Assembly: GCF_015159595.1 (NCBI RefSeq) | Contig: NZ_CP063304.1 | Coordinates: forward strand, 3,286,001 to 3,350,000 | Reading direction: 5' to 3' | From: Blautia liquoris | Lineage (GTDB): Bacteria > Bacillota > Clostridia > Lachnospirales > Lachnospiraceae | DNA: 64,000 nucleotides | Shown here: positions 40,961-49,240 of the stretch, piece by piece | How positions within the stretch are numbered: position 1 is the stretch's first letter | Layout: every line of letters starts with the position of its first letter | The notes under the pieces: model-generated | The model's input: only the letters and a program-made list of their open reading frames with translations | What the model was told of the DNA's origin: nothing | Databases searched by the model: none | Position numbers and translations under genes: made by a program

Positions 40961-41116
40961 TTCTACTTCCTCCTATGTCTATTAGTATGTATCTATCACT
41001 GACAGTTGTTGTTATAGCATATTCTCTCTGTCGAAGTCCCGAAAAATTTGTCGATAGCAGAAATTTTTTATACTGAAAAAAAATAAAGCTCGTCGATTAG
41101 GACGAACTTCTGTGTT

Positions 41117-41455
41117 TTATGGAAGTATTTGCTTTGACTGCTTCACAAGTGTATCTATGACTTCATAAATTCTGTTTCTATCTTCAGGAACAAGTTTTTC
41201 AAGCTTCTCATTCAGCATTGAGTTCTTGACTGTATATCCCGTTTCCAGAACATCTGTAAGAACCATATCCGATGATACACCTAAAGCATTTACTATCTTT
41301 ATGAAAGTTTCGAGTGACGGAATTTTCTCTCCACGCTCAACCATACCAATATAATTTGTTGTCAAATCTGTTTTCTCAGCCAAATCTTCTTGGCGTAATT
41401 TCCTCGCAAGTCGGAACTTTCTTATATTCTTGCCGATTGTATCGAGCTTCATCAC
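41117..41455 (-). CDS. XRE-family repressor
   Basis: A 112-residue protein with a clear HTH (ARKLRQEDLAEKTDLTTNYIG, residues about 15-35) and the helix FIKIVNALGVSSDMVL, followed by a helical dimerisation tail. It is divergent from the plus-strand gene at 41676. An inverted pair of ACTAATAGT sites in the shared 220-base gap overlaps its -10 region, so autoregulation is likely. Confidence 0.8.
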   Translation of the reverse strand: MMKLDTIGKNIRKFRLARKLRQEDLAEKTDLTTNYIGMVERGEKIPSLETFIKIVNALGVSSDMVLTDVLETGYTVKNSMLNEKLEKLVPEDRNRIYEVIDTLVKQSKQILP

Positions 41456-41481
41456 ATCACCTCCCCTAGTGTGTTTCCATA

Positions 41482-41548
41482 ACTAATAGTATAGGTTAAG
41501 TCGATTTTAAATCACACGCACCCAAAGGAAGTCAAACCAACTATTAGT
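41482..41548. promoter_or_regulatory. Operator pair in the divergent promoter region
   Basis: ACTAATAGT (41482-41490) and its reverse complement ACTATTAGT (41540-41548) are 49 bases apart. The first overlaps a TATACT -10 of the leftward XRE gene. A third partial copy (AACTATTTTT) lies at 41559, and a TATACTAT box for the rightward gene follows at 41573. Confidence 0.5.
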
Positions 41549-41675
41549 GATGATTCCCAACTATTTTTATGTTATACTATAAAAGTAGTAATTCACGATT
41601 GTTAATGGCGAACGACAAATCACAACCCAAGAGCCAAGTTAAACAATCTCCAAAAAAACTTAGGGGTAAAAAGGA

Positions 41676-42128
41676 ATGGAAGAAAGAAAAATAATATTCA
41701 GTAAGCGTTTCAAGAAATATAAGTTCATGAATTCTGATACAGAATCCAAAGACGATGCTGATTACGATGCCGCTATTTCACAAGTCAGTGATTTCTTTGA
41801 ATATATGCGAAAGAACCGCAAAAGTGTTCCTGATGAAGAAAGAATCGCCAATAAAGATAAGTTCATTAAAACCGTAGAAGAATTATCTAACACCTATAAA
41901 ATTGATGTAGATTTAGAAGAATTTAGCGAAGGTTATGTAGCACACATCTATCTTGATTATGGTTGCTACAACGGATATATTAAGAAGCTGCTAGCAATGT
42001 TGTTTATCCTTGCCGATGATATTTCCTTTTTAGATGGCAAAAAAGAAGATGCCGATATGCTTTTCAGTTTCACTTATCACACACATCATATTTTCCTAAA
42101 AGACAGAGAAACAACCGATTTCTCATAA
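41676..42128 (+). CDS. Unknown acidic protein, only plus-strand ICE gene with its own promoter here
   Basis: A 150-residue acidic protein without a recognised family. It is divergent from the XRE repressor, has an AGG-type ribosome site and ends at two hairpins with T-runs (42136-42193). Its opposite orientation and shared operator region suggest that it is controlled by the XRE protein. The C-terminal half (CYNGYIKKLLAMLFILADDI) is hydrophobic and possibly helical. Confidence 0.7.
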   Translation: MEERKIIFSKRFKKYKFMNSDTESKDDADYDAAISQVSDFFEYMRKNRKSVPDEERIANKDKFIKTVEELSNTYKIDVDLEEFSEGYVAHIYLDYGCYNGYIKKLLAMLFILADDISFLDGKKEDADMLFSFTYHTHHIFLKDRETTDFS

Positions 42129-42135
42129 TGTACCC

Positions 42136-42193
42136 GATGGCTACTCAACTGAGCAGCCATCTTTTCGATTTTCCAGACACCGTCTGGAATTTT
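42136..42193 (+). terminator. Tandem terminators after the plus-strand gene
   Basis: First hairpin: GATGGCTACTCA pairs with TGAGCAGCCATC, followed by TTTT. Second: TCCAGAC pairs with GTCTGGA around ACC, followed by TTTTT after AA. They protect the plus gene from the convergent transfer operon. Confidence 0.8.
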
Positions 42194-43896
42194 TAATATG
42201 CCGGAATACCGTATCCATAGATATTGCTGCTTCCGACTGTGTACTGTCTTTGCTTGCAGGCGTCGCCTGAGTTGCCCTCTACGGTATAAACTGTACCATT
42301 CTCACATTTCTCTACAATACCAACGTGGTCTGTTGTACCGTCGCCTTCCCAATCAAAGAAGATAATATCTCCTGTCTTTGGTTCATATGTGCGGTCTTGC
42401 CATTTTCCATTTGACTTAAACCAGTTTGCACCCTCCACACAACCTGCAAATTTCGGAACAAGTCCGCTTTCAATATACCCGCATTGGTCAGCACACCAAG
42501 ATACGAAGCAGGCACACCATTCCACTCGACTGTCAAAACCATACCAACTCCAGTAAGGTTGTCCTCCCTGATTGCCTAGCTGCGTCAAGGCAACCTCAAC
42601 AATCGCCTGATTACCTCCGACAGTAAAGGCTCGCCCATACGGATAGTACCTCAGAACGTGAGCCGGATATTGGGTATCTCCATAACTATCCCAACCAAGC
42701 CTTTGTGCCTGCTGAGTGGAAAACTCCACTGCATTGGCATAAGAATAACCGCCATACTTTGATTTTGCCCAAGAGATATATCCATTACCGAAGTTGTAGC
42801 CTTGCAAAGCAAGTTTAATATGCTCCATATCTATCGGACTTTCCACTTCTGCCGAAGTAAGAGCCGCTTTCAATTCCTGAACTCCACACTGGATAGAATA
42901 TTCAGGGTCTTTAATTCCATTGGGTTCGTGTGGATACTTCGTATTGAAACTTCCTTCTGCTGCCTGCATAGGGTCAAGTCCCCTGCCGCCGCTTTCCTGC
43001 ATCATAACCGCCTTGATAAGTTCTACATACTCAGGAATGCCGTACTCTTTGGCATATTTCTGTATGATAGGTTCATAGGCTTCTACCTCTGCACTTACCG
43101 GAGTATAGGAATTACTGTCACTTCCTCCTCCAAACATTGCTACGGCAGCACCAAACAACACGACAATCATAATAATCAGCACCGCTATCCAACCGCCTGC
43201 TGCGATTGCTGCTACAAGTGCTTTTGTCCCTGCAATAATCGCTTTGACTGTCGCAACAGTAGCTTTCGCTGTGGCTTTAACGGTATCTGCTGTGGCTTTC
43301 GCCGCTTTCTTTGCCGTCTGAGCCGCTTTCTGTGTTGCTTTGGCTGTTGTTTTTGCTGTTTTCTGTGCTATAATGGCAGCTTCTTTTGTGGTCTTAATAG
43401 AAGTCTTTGCCGTTTGTTCTGCGGTCTTGACCGACCTTTGAACAGTATTGGTTGCACCTTTCGATACGGTCTTGACTGTCGAATTTCCTGCTGACCTTGC
43501 AGACTGCTTAATTGTTTTCTCCGTATGCTCTAGAGTTCGGATACTCTGTTTTCCGACAGGATTGACCGATTGTTTCTGAAGCTGTTTTTCTGCACGCTTG
43601 GTCTTGAAATTCTCAATTCCCGTTTTGGCTTTCTGATAATTCTGTCTTGTTTCACGCACACCCCATCTGCCGACTTTATCCGCACGGTATGCAGTTTCGT
43701 GAACAGTCCTATCCGTTGCCGCTTCGATTTTATCGGAAGCATATTCCTCTGCGGAATTTTCCGAAGCGTTAGTGGAATGTTCTGCCTTATCTTTCGTCAT
43801 TACATAGGCTTTCTTCATTCGCTCCGTGGCAACTGCTGCCTTATTTATGGTCTTGATTGTACCTTTGCTTGTATCTCTTGTTTTTATATCAGCCAT
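42193..43896 (-). CDS. Conjugation cell-wall hydrolase (lysozyme-like plus CHAP)
   Basis: A 567-residue protein. The first 230 residues are a basic, alanine/threonine/lysine-rich segment with repeated [15 protein letters not shown]-like units. One membrane helix ([20 protein letters not shown], about 235-255) follows, then a lysozyme-like domain ([34 protein letters not shown]) and a C-terminal CHAP amidase/endopeptidase domain with the catalytic Cys in [14 protein letters not shown] and His in [10 protein letters not shown]. It would open peptidoglycan for the transfer channel, like Orf14 of Tn916 and CwlT of ICEBs1. Confidence 0.9.
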   Translation of the reverse strand: MADIKTRDTSKGTIKTINKAAVATERMKKAYVMTKDKAEHSTNASENSAEEYASDKIEAATDRTVHETAYRADKVGRWGVRETRQNYQKAKTGIENFKTKRAEKQLQKQSVNPVGKQSIRTLEHTEKTIKQSARSAGNSTVKTVSKGATNTVQRSVKTAEQTAKTSIKTTKEAAIIAQKTAKTTAKATQKAAQTAKKAAKATADTVKATAKATVATVKAIIAGTKALVAAIAAGGWIAVLIIMIVVLFGAAVAMFGGGSDSNSYTPVSAEVEAYEPIIQKYAKEYGIPEYVELIKAVMMQESGGRGLDPMQAAEGSFNTKYPHEPNGIKDPEYSIQCGVQELKAALTSAEVESPIDMEHIKLALQGYNFGNGYISWAKSKYGGYSYANAVEFSTQQAQRLGWDSYGDTQYPAHVLRYYPYGRAFTVGGNQAIVEVALTQLGNQGGQPYWSWYGFDSRVEWCACFVSWCADQCGYIESGLVPKFAGCVEGANWFKSNGKWQDRTYEPKTGDIIFFDWEGDGTTDHVGIVEKCENGTVYTVEGNSGDACKQRQYTVGSSNIYGYGIPAY

Positions 43897-43935
43897 CGGT
43901 TTCCTCCTTTCTCGAAAAATAATAGAGAGTGGGGT

Positions 43936-44703
43936 TTAATCCACTCTCTTAGCGACAACAACAAGCCTGCCATTGTTTCTTGAATATTCACAAGTAGAAA
44001 GAGAAATCAGCTTGTCGCCATATTCTGCCGATACTCCGGTATCATACAAAGAAAGTTCCTTGCACTTAGCAACATACGCATCAAACTCTGCCGCATTTTC
44101 TGCGTCCGTAAACTCATAATACTTAAAGCTATCGGAGCTGTCTGTATAAACGACTGTCTTAAAGACTGCAATCACTTCATACTGGTGTCTGTCCGTCAGT
44201 GTATCAAAGGTAATAGTCTTATGACCTTCCCAAAAGCTCTTGTTTCTGTACTTCATCAGTCCCGTAAACATCGAACCGTCATTCATATGGTGTCCGTATA
44301 TAATGATGTTGTCTGAAGGCTTCTGCACATCACAATTTTCCTGCACATATGGACAGCCATAAGCGGAATAGGTCTTATCAAACTTGTGCTTCAGGTAGAA
44401 GTTCGGCTCATTTACAGACTGCACGACCGGATAGTTGATATTGGTATCCTCAACCTTTATCCAACCCACCATATCCTCATTCTGCCGATAGAGTTCAAGA
44501 TATTCCGCAAGATAGTCCTTATCTTCCGAAAACGTCACGCCCTCATTTTCCTTTGGCGGCTCGTCCTCCACAATCTCCGCAAGGTTATCATAGACTTCAT
44601 TCTGCTTGGCAGAGTCAATGTGATTACGGATAATAAAGAAGGTGCTTACAGACAACACTACCGTAAACACCATCGCAATAATAATATAGATTTTTCTGCT
44701 CAT
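43936..44703 (-). CDS. srtB: Class B sortase
   Basis: A 255-residue transpeptidase with an N-terminal signal anchor (IYIIIAMVFTVVLSVSTFFI). The catalytic set is visible: His in YGHHMNDGSMFTGL, Cys in ISLSTCEYSRNNGR and the following Arg. Sortases in Tn1549-like ICEs attach surface proteins used in mating contact. It is 6 bases from its upstream neighbour in the transfer operon. Confidence 0.9.
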   Translation of the reverse strand: MSRKIYIIIAMVFTVVLSVSTFFIIRNHIDSAKQNEVYDNLAEIVEDEPPKENEGVTFSEDKDYLAEYLELYRQNEDMVGWIKVEDTNINYPVVQSVNEPNFYLKHKFDKTYSAYGCPYVQENCDVQKPSDNIIIYGHHMNDGSMFTGLMKYRNKSFWEGHKTITFDTLTDRHQYEVIAVFKTVVYTDSSDSFKYYEFTDAENAAEFDAYVAKCKELSLYDTGVSAEYGDKLISLSTCEYSRNNGRLVVVAKRVD

Positions 44704-44709
44704 TTTCTC

Positions 44710-45111
44710 TTACCTTTCCATATCGTTTCTCTTAGGTGGAGTCAAATCTCTGCAATACTCCGGATACCTCAACTTGATACCCTCCATGAAATACGGAGCA
44801 TATCCACAACAGAACAGTTCCTCCGGTGTATAGAGATTTTCCCTGCCTTCTTCCGTAAATCCATTCCAGAGATTAAAGGCAAGGTGGCAGACCTTGACTG
44901 TGCCACTTGTCTGCCAACCGCCGTGCATACCTTCCGGTATGATGCAGTCCCTCTTAAAATCAAACATCTTTCCGATGTTCATTCTCGTTTCTTCTGAAAT
45001 ACCCATCACATAGAAAAACGCTCTGTGATAGCAGTCGTTTACTTTGCACTTATCCAGATTTTCCAATACAAAATCTCTGTGTGCAGCATTGCGAAATTGA
45101 ATCTTAGACAT
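44710..45111 (-). CDS. Conserved Tn1549-type ICE protein of unknown function
   Basis: A 133-residue soluble protein, MSKIQFRNAAHRDFVLEN at the start and YTPEELFCCGYAPYFMEGIK near the end. Similar proteins occur in this position in Tn1549-like elements (I recall DUF6075, not verified). It may help in a regulatory or chaperone role; there is no clear motif. Confidence 0.7.
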   Translation of the reverse strand: MSKIQFRNAAHRDFVLENLDKCKVNDCYHRAFFYVMGISEETRMNIGKMFDFKRDCIIPEGMHGGWQTSGTVKVCHLAFNLWNGFTEEGRENLYTPEELFCCGYAPYFMEGIKLRYPEYCRDLTPPKRNDMER

Positions 45112-45124
45112 TGTAAATCCCTCC

Positions 45125-47455
45125 TTACGCTTCGCCCGGCTTGGTCGTCATCAGTTTATAAAGTTTCGTGTTCTTAGGGAATTTGTTTGCAAACGGTACA
45201 AGCGAACTTCCCACCTTGATAAGTCCGTGTCCTGCTTCCACATTCGTGATATAGGACATCTGAAGGTCGGAAATATTCAGAAGTTTTGCAAGCTCAAGCC
45301 TGTCTGTGGAAGCCTGATTCAGCATAATAATGAACTCTGAGTTTGCAAGCATTGTTCTCGCTGTGTGGCTCTGCAAAAGGTCATCGACATTCTGAGTGAT
45401 TCCACTTGCGTATGCACCGTATTTTCTCACACGCTTCCACAAGGTAAAGAGGAAATTTGCAGAGTATTCGTGCTGGAACAGAAGATAAATCTCATCAATA
45501 AAGATAAAGGTATTCTTACCCTTTGCACGGTTCTGTGTGATACGATTCAGGATAGAGTCAAGGACAACAAGCATACCAATCGGCATAAGCTGTTTACCCA
45601 AATCAAGAATGTCATAGCAGATAAGGCGGTTATTGGTATCCACATTCGTCTGCTTTGCAAAGGTGTTCAGAGAACCGTGTGTAAAAAGCTCAATAGCAAG
45701 TGCCAGTTCCTTTGCTTCCGGTTCGTCCTGCTGCAAAAGTTCTGCCCTGAAATCCTGCAAGGTCGGTATATGCCCTTGATAGTCATTCTGCTGATAACTG
45801 CGGTACACGCTTGCCGTACAACGGTCAATGATAGACTTCTGCTTTGCTCCGAGATTAGTTCCTCCGATAAGCTGTTCACAAAGGGACATGATGAACTCGG
45901 ATTTCAAAATGACAGGGTTTGCACCGTCGCCGTAATCCTTATTCATATCCATTGCATTGATGTGATTATCGGAAGTAGCAGAAATATTGATTACCTCTCC
46001 GCCCATTGCATTGACAAGCTGTGAATACTCTCGCTCAGGGTCGATAATGATAATATCCGCATCCGAAGAAAGCACCTGATTGATGATTTCTCCCTTTGCC
46101 GCAAATGACTTACCGCCACCAGATACACCGAGAATAAAGGAGTTACCATTCAAAAGCTGCTTACGGTCTGCGATAATCATATTTTTGCTGATAACATTCT
46201 GACCGTAATAGATACCGTTCTCGTGGAAAATATCCTGCACCCTGAATGGGATAAATACCGAAAGGCTCTCTGTTGTAAGTGTTCTGAACGCATCAATCTT
46301 TCTTGTTCCAAACGGCATTACCGTGTTGAGTCCATCTACCTGCTGAAATCTCAGTGTTGCAAACTGGCAAAGATGTTTTCTTGCTGTGGTAAGCAATGCT
46401 TCCGTATCATTCTCAAGCTGTTCCTTACTGTCTGCTGTAATAACCATTGTGATAACAGCGAACATCATTCTCTGGTCACGGGTCGTAAGGTCATCGAGGA
46501 ACTCTTTCATTTCTTTCTTCTGCTGCTCCATATCATACGGAACAGTTGCAGAGAAGTTGTTATTGGCATTCTGCCTACGCTGCCAGTTTGTGATATTGGT
46601 TTCCACACCAAGCAGACGGTTCTCTGCTTCCTTTACTGCTTCATCAGTTGGAACGGGAACAATATCAATGGACATCATCAGATTTCTGTTCATATCCGTA
46701 AGTTCCGCTACCATACTGTCTTTGATATAGGACGCATATTCACGAAGAAAAAGGACTCTTCCATAACGGTTTCCCATCTTGAAATAGTCCTTTTCAAATT
46801 CCATTGTGTCGGGGCAGATATAATCCTTAAAATCGTGTCCCTTTTTTCTTGTTTCCTTAATATCAAAGTGGAAAGAGCTTTCTTCTCCCACACGATAGAA
46901 GTCGTGGAAAATACGAAGTCTTTCGTCTGTTTCCAGTTCCACACACTTACTTCCAAGCCTGCCGAAGTGAGCAATCAAATCTGCACCGACACGGGCAAAA
47001 TAAGTTCTTGCGTCCTCCACACTCTTTTTGTTGATGGAAATGGTAATATACTTATCCTGAACAATAGAGTTTGCCCCCGTTGCCTTATCAAGAAGCATTT
47101 TGTTGTATTCCTCTCGATATTCGTCCAGATTATCTCCGGTTGTCGGAATAAGAATTGTCTGCTCAAAATCCAGTCTGTTGAGCCGACGGTTATTGATTGT
47201 GATTTTTGTCGTCGCACCACTGTCAAGTGAGTTCAGAAGTTCGGAATATTCAAGAAACATCGCTTCCTTATCTTCACGGCTTGCCACTGCATAGTTAATA
47301 TCCGTAAAGCGATAAGTCTTTGAATATTTATCCTTTCCCACTTTGAAAATGCCATCATCAAAGATAGCCGCCACGGGAATCACGTCCTGCACCCCTTTCG
47401 GTACAACAAATTTTTCTTTGTCCTGCTTAAACAAATTTGTAAGAGTCTTAATCAT
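45125..47455 (-). CDS. virB4: VirB4/TraE-type conjugation ATPase
   Basis: A 776-residue ATPase that drives assembly of the mating channel. The N-terminal part (1-400) is the VirB4-specific domain. The ATPase core has Walker A (GVSGGGKSFAAKG) near 450, Walker B (NTFIFIDEIYLLF) near 650, and the arginine-finger region (QNVDDLLQSHTARTMLANSE). It overlaps the PrgI gene end by 8 bases. Confidence 0.92.
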   Translation of the reverse strand: MIKTLTNLFKQDKEKFVVPKGVQDVIPVAAIFDDGIFKVGKDKYSKTYRFTDINYAVASREDKEAMFLEYSELLNSLDSGATTKITINNRRLNRLDFEQTILIPTTGDNLDEYREEYNKMLLDKATGANSIVQDKYITISINKKSVEDARTYFARVGADLIAHFGRLGSKCVELETDERLRIFHDFYRVGEESSFHFDIKETRKKGHDFKDYICPDTMEFEKDYFKMGNRYGRVLFLREYASYIKDSMVAELTDMNRNLMMSIDIVPVPTDEAVKEAENRLLGVETNITNWQRRQNANNNFSATVPYDMEQQKKEMKEFLDDLTTRDQRMMFAVITMVITADSKEQLENDTEALLTTARKHLCQFATLRFQQVDGLNTVMPFGTRKIDAFRTLTTESLSVFIPFRVQDIFHENGIYYGQNVISKNMIIADRKQLLNGNSFILGVSGGGKSFAAKGEIINQVLSSDADIIIIDPEREYSQLVNAMGGEVINISATSDNHINAMDMNKDYGDGANPVILKSEFIMSLCEQLIGGTNLGAKQKSIIDRCTASVYRSYQQNDYQGHIPTLQDFRAELLQQDEPEAKELALAIELFTHGSLNTFAKQTNVDTNNRLICYDILDLGKQLMPIGMLVVLDSILNRITQNRAKGKNTFIFIDEIYLLFQHEYSANFLFTLWKRVRKYGAYASGITQNVDDLLQSHTARTMLANSEFIIMLNQASTDRLELAKLLNISDLQMSYITNVEAGHGLIKVGSSLVPFANKFPKNTKLYKLMTTKPGEA

Positions 47456-47813
47456 TTGACTTCAATACCTCCTTCTGCTTCTGTTCAATGCTTGGCTTCA
47501 TCAGTTCGTAATACACATTGGTAGAATGAAACACCAGCTTCTTCGGCATTAAAAACTCCGACTTTATCCACGCATAGATTGCTTTCTCTGCGGTCATACC
47601 GTTGTACTTCACAAAACCAAGTGCCGCAAACGGGGCAGCACCCAAAATGCACACCCACGATACGGTTTCCGTGCCAACATACGGTCTGAGCAAGAAATAC
47701 AGTCCTACCGCAACGCCACAAGCAAGAACAGAAAAAATGAACTGTCTGAGCGACAGTCCAAAAAACATTGACTCTGTATAATTTCTGATTTCACGGTTAA
47801 TTTTTACTTCCAT
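47448..47813 (-). CDS. prgI: PrgI-family conjugation protein (VirB3-like)
   Basis: A 121-residue protein with two membrane helices (FIFSVLACGVAVGLYFLL and VSWVCILGAAPFAALGFV) after MEVKINREIRNYTESMF. VirB3-like PrgI proteins sit beside VirB4. The start at 47813 follows AAAGGAAA; the upstream extension of the frame overlaps the small cysteine-rich gene and lacks support. Confidence 0.85.
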   Translation of the reverse strand: MEVKINREIRNYTESMFFGLSLRQFIFSVLACGVAVGLYFLLRPYVGTETVSWVCILGAAPFAALGFVKYNGMTAEKAIYAWIKSEFLMPKKLVFHSTNVYYELMKPSIEQKQKEVLKSND

Positions 47814-47934
47814 ATCTGTTTCCTTTCCTGCGGTTTCGGTCGTTCTCCCTCCCGCATTTATCATTCAGGCAAAAGACTTTGCCCTTCCGTTTACCGCCAT
47901 AGTAAACACATTTCTTACAATCTCTTTGGTTCAT
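47797..47934 (-). CDS. Small cysteine-rich protein (45 residues)
   Basis: The frame from ATG 47934 follows AGGAGA, encodes MNQRDCKKCVYYGG, then VFCLNDKCGREN, and ends with a basic tail. Four cysteines (6, 9, 22, 28) suggest a tiny zinc finger. It lies in the gap between the TrbL-like and PrgI genes and overlaps the PrgI start by 17 bases, so it couples their translation. Confidence 0.65.
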   Translation of the reverse strand: MNQRDCKKCVYYGGKRKGKVFCLNDKCGRENDRNRRKGNRYGSKN

Positions 47935-47948
47935 CTCAAAATCTCTCC

Positions 47949-48785
47949 TTAAAGTCCCATCATTTCTCGGATAATACGGTCAGACATCTTTACCGCACCG
48001 ACAAGAACGAGCATATTAAATACCAGTTCCCCAATATATGCCCACACCTGCGTAACTGCTGCTGCATCAGGATTAACCACTGGCGGCGATGAAGCAAATA
48101 CGGAGAAAATAATACAAGCAAGTACAATGACTGCCCCCTCAAGCAGAACTGCACAATAGCTCTTGATAAAACTCTTGCCTACATTCTGTGTCGGTTCTCC
48201 TGCAAATGTGGAAAGTGGTATCGGTGCAAGTGCTGTGTACATATAAAGTTTAAAAAATCGTCCATACACTGTCATTATCAGAATGAACGACAGCACCGTG
48301 ATAAATAATCCTCCGATAAGCGTTACCGCCCACAAAGGGATACTCTCAAAAAATCCGCAATCCTCTATGGTCGTTACCATCTCTGCGGATAAGGTCGTCT
48401 GTTCCGGAGTTCCAAATCCGGCAGCATTCATAATGGTTGAAATCGTCCCTTGCACGATATTAAATAATGCAAGCATAAGCTCCATTCCGTATGTGATAAC
48501 ACCTTTCGCCAATGCAAAACGGACAAAGAGTTTTAAAGCGTGTTCCGGTTTCTTCACATCTGTAAAACTTCCGCAGGTCTTTACCATACCTATCACGAAA
48601 AACAATACAAGCAATGCAAGCCCGATAGCCTGAACTGCACCATTGATGTCAACGATAACCTTCCAGATATTCCCGCCCTTAAAGTTCTGCGGTGTAGTTG
48701 TGATGAGTGTCCATATTTCCGACAGTTTTTCATTCCAAGTTTCAAGGGCATTTTCAAGATTTTGAACTACCCAGTTATCACTCAT
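47949..48785 (-). CDS. TrbL/VirB6-like conjugation membrane protein
   Basis: A 278-residue polytopic protein with about six hydrophobic segments (AIGLALLVLFFVIGMVKTCG, WAVTLIGGLFITVLSFILIM, VLLEGAVIVLACIIFSVFAS). It has the typical TrbL/VirB6 position between Maff2 and PrgI genes and probably forms the inner-membrane channel. Family inferred from topology and order. Confidence 0.8.
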   Translation of the reverse strand: MSDNWVVQNLENALETWNEKLSEIWTLITTTPQNFKGGNIWKVIVDINGAVQAIGLALLVLFFVIGMVKTCGSFTDVKKPEHALKLFVRFALAKGVITYGMELMLALFNIVQGTISTIMNAAGFGTPEQTTLSAEMVTTIEDCGFFESIPLWAVTLIGGLFITVLSFILIMTVYGRFFKLYMYTALAPIPLSTFAGEPTQNVGKSFIKSYCAVLLEGAVIVLACIIFSVFASSPPVVNPDAAAVTQVWAYIGELVFNMLVLVGAVKMSDRIIREMMGL

Positions 48786-48858
48786 TCAAAGCACCTCCTT
48801 ACAATTAAGGGGTGTCCCGTAACTTGGCACACCCCTCGATAACTGTGTAACTCTTATC

Positions 48859-49221
48859 TTAGCCTGTGATAAGAGTAAGGATTTCTTTCGCAAAAGTGAT
48901 AATGACACCGCCCGCAAGAGTCAGGAAGCCATTGGCTCTCTGAGAAGGGTCGTGAGATTTGAGTGAAAGACCGACCTGCACGATACCAAAGCCAAGCAAA
49001 ATCATACCGATGGCACGGATAAGTCCGAAGATAAAGTCAGACAAATTATTAACTACGGTAAGCGGGTCATTCGCTGCAAATGCAGTCGTTGTCATTCCAA
49101 GTGCCAACGCACCGACAATGACCATTGTGCAGTAAGCACGGAAGCCTTTCTTGACCTTTCCGGTCATAGGCAGTTTCTTTGTTTCCTGAGTGTCAGTTGC
49201 TTTTTTCTTAAAAATAGTCAT
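48859..49221 (-). CDS. Maff2-family membrane protein
   Basis: A 120-residue protein with a signal-like segment (YCTMVIVGALALGMTTTAFA) near 30-49 and two hydrophobic helices in the mature part (FGLIRAIGMILLGFGIVQVG and TLAGGVIITFAKEILTLI). Maff2 proteins occupy the position of VirB2-like pilin subunits in this ICE family. It is 20 bases downstream of VirD4. Confidence 0.85.
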   Translation of the reverse strand: MTIFKKKATDTQETKKLPMTGKVKKGFRAYCTMVIVGALALGMTTTAFAANDPLTVVNNLSDFIFGLIRAIGMILLGFGIVQVGLSLKSHDPSQRANGFLTLAGGVIITFAKEILTLITG

Positions 49222-49240
49222 AGTTGAATACCTCCAAAAT

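Noticed and set aside
42802-43494. 230-codon Cys-rich plus-strand frame opposite the cell-wall hydrolase
   Set aside because: Its cysteine-phenylalanine repeats are the antisense of the Lys/Ala/Thr-rich repeats of the real gene.
42193-43896. Lys/Ala/Thr repeats of the hydrolase as a DNA repeat array or CRISPR-like array
   Set aside because: They are degenerate codon repeats inside a coding region with irregular spacing.
46223-47230. 335-codon plus-strand frame opposite virB4
   Set aside because: Long but rich in Cys/His/Leu with no domain; it is the antisense shadow of a well-supported ATPase.
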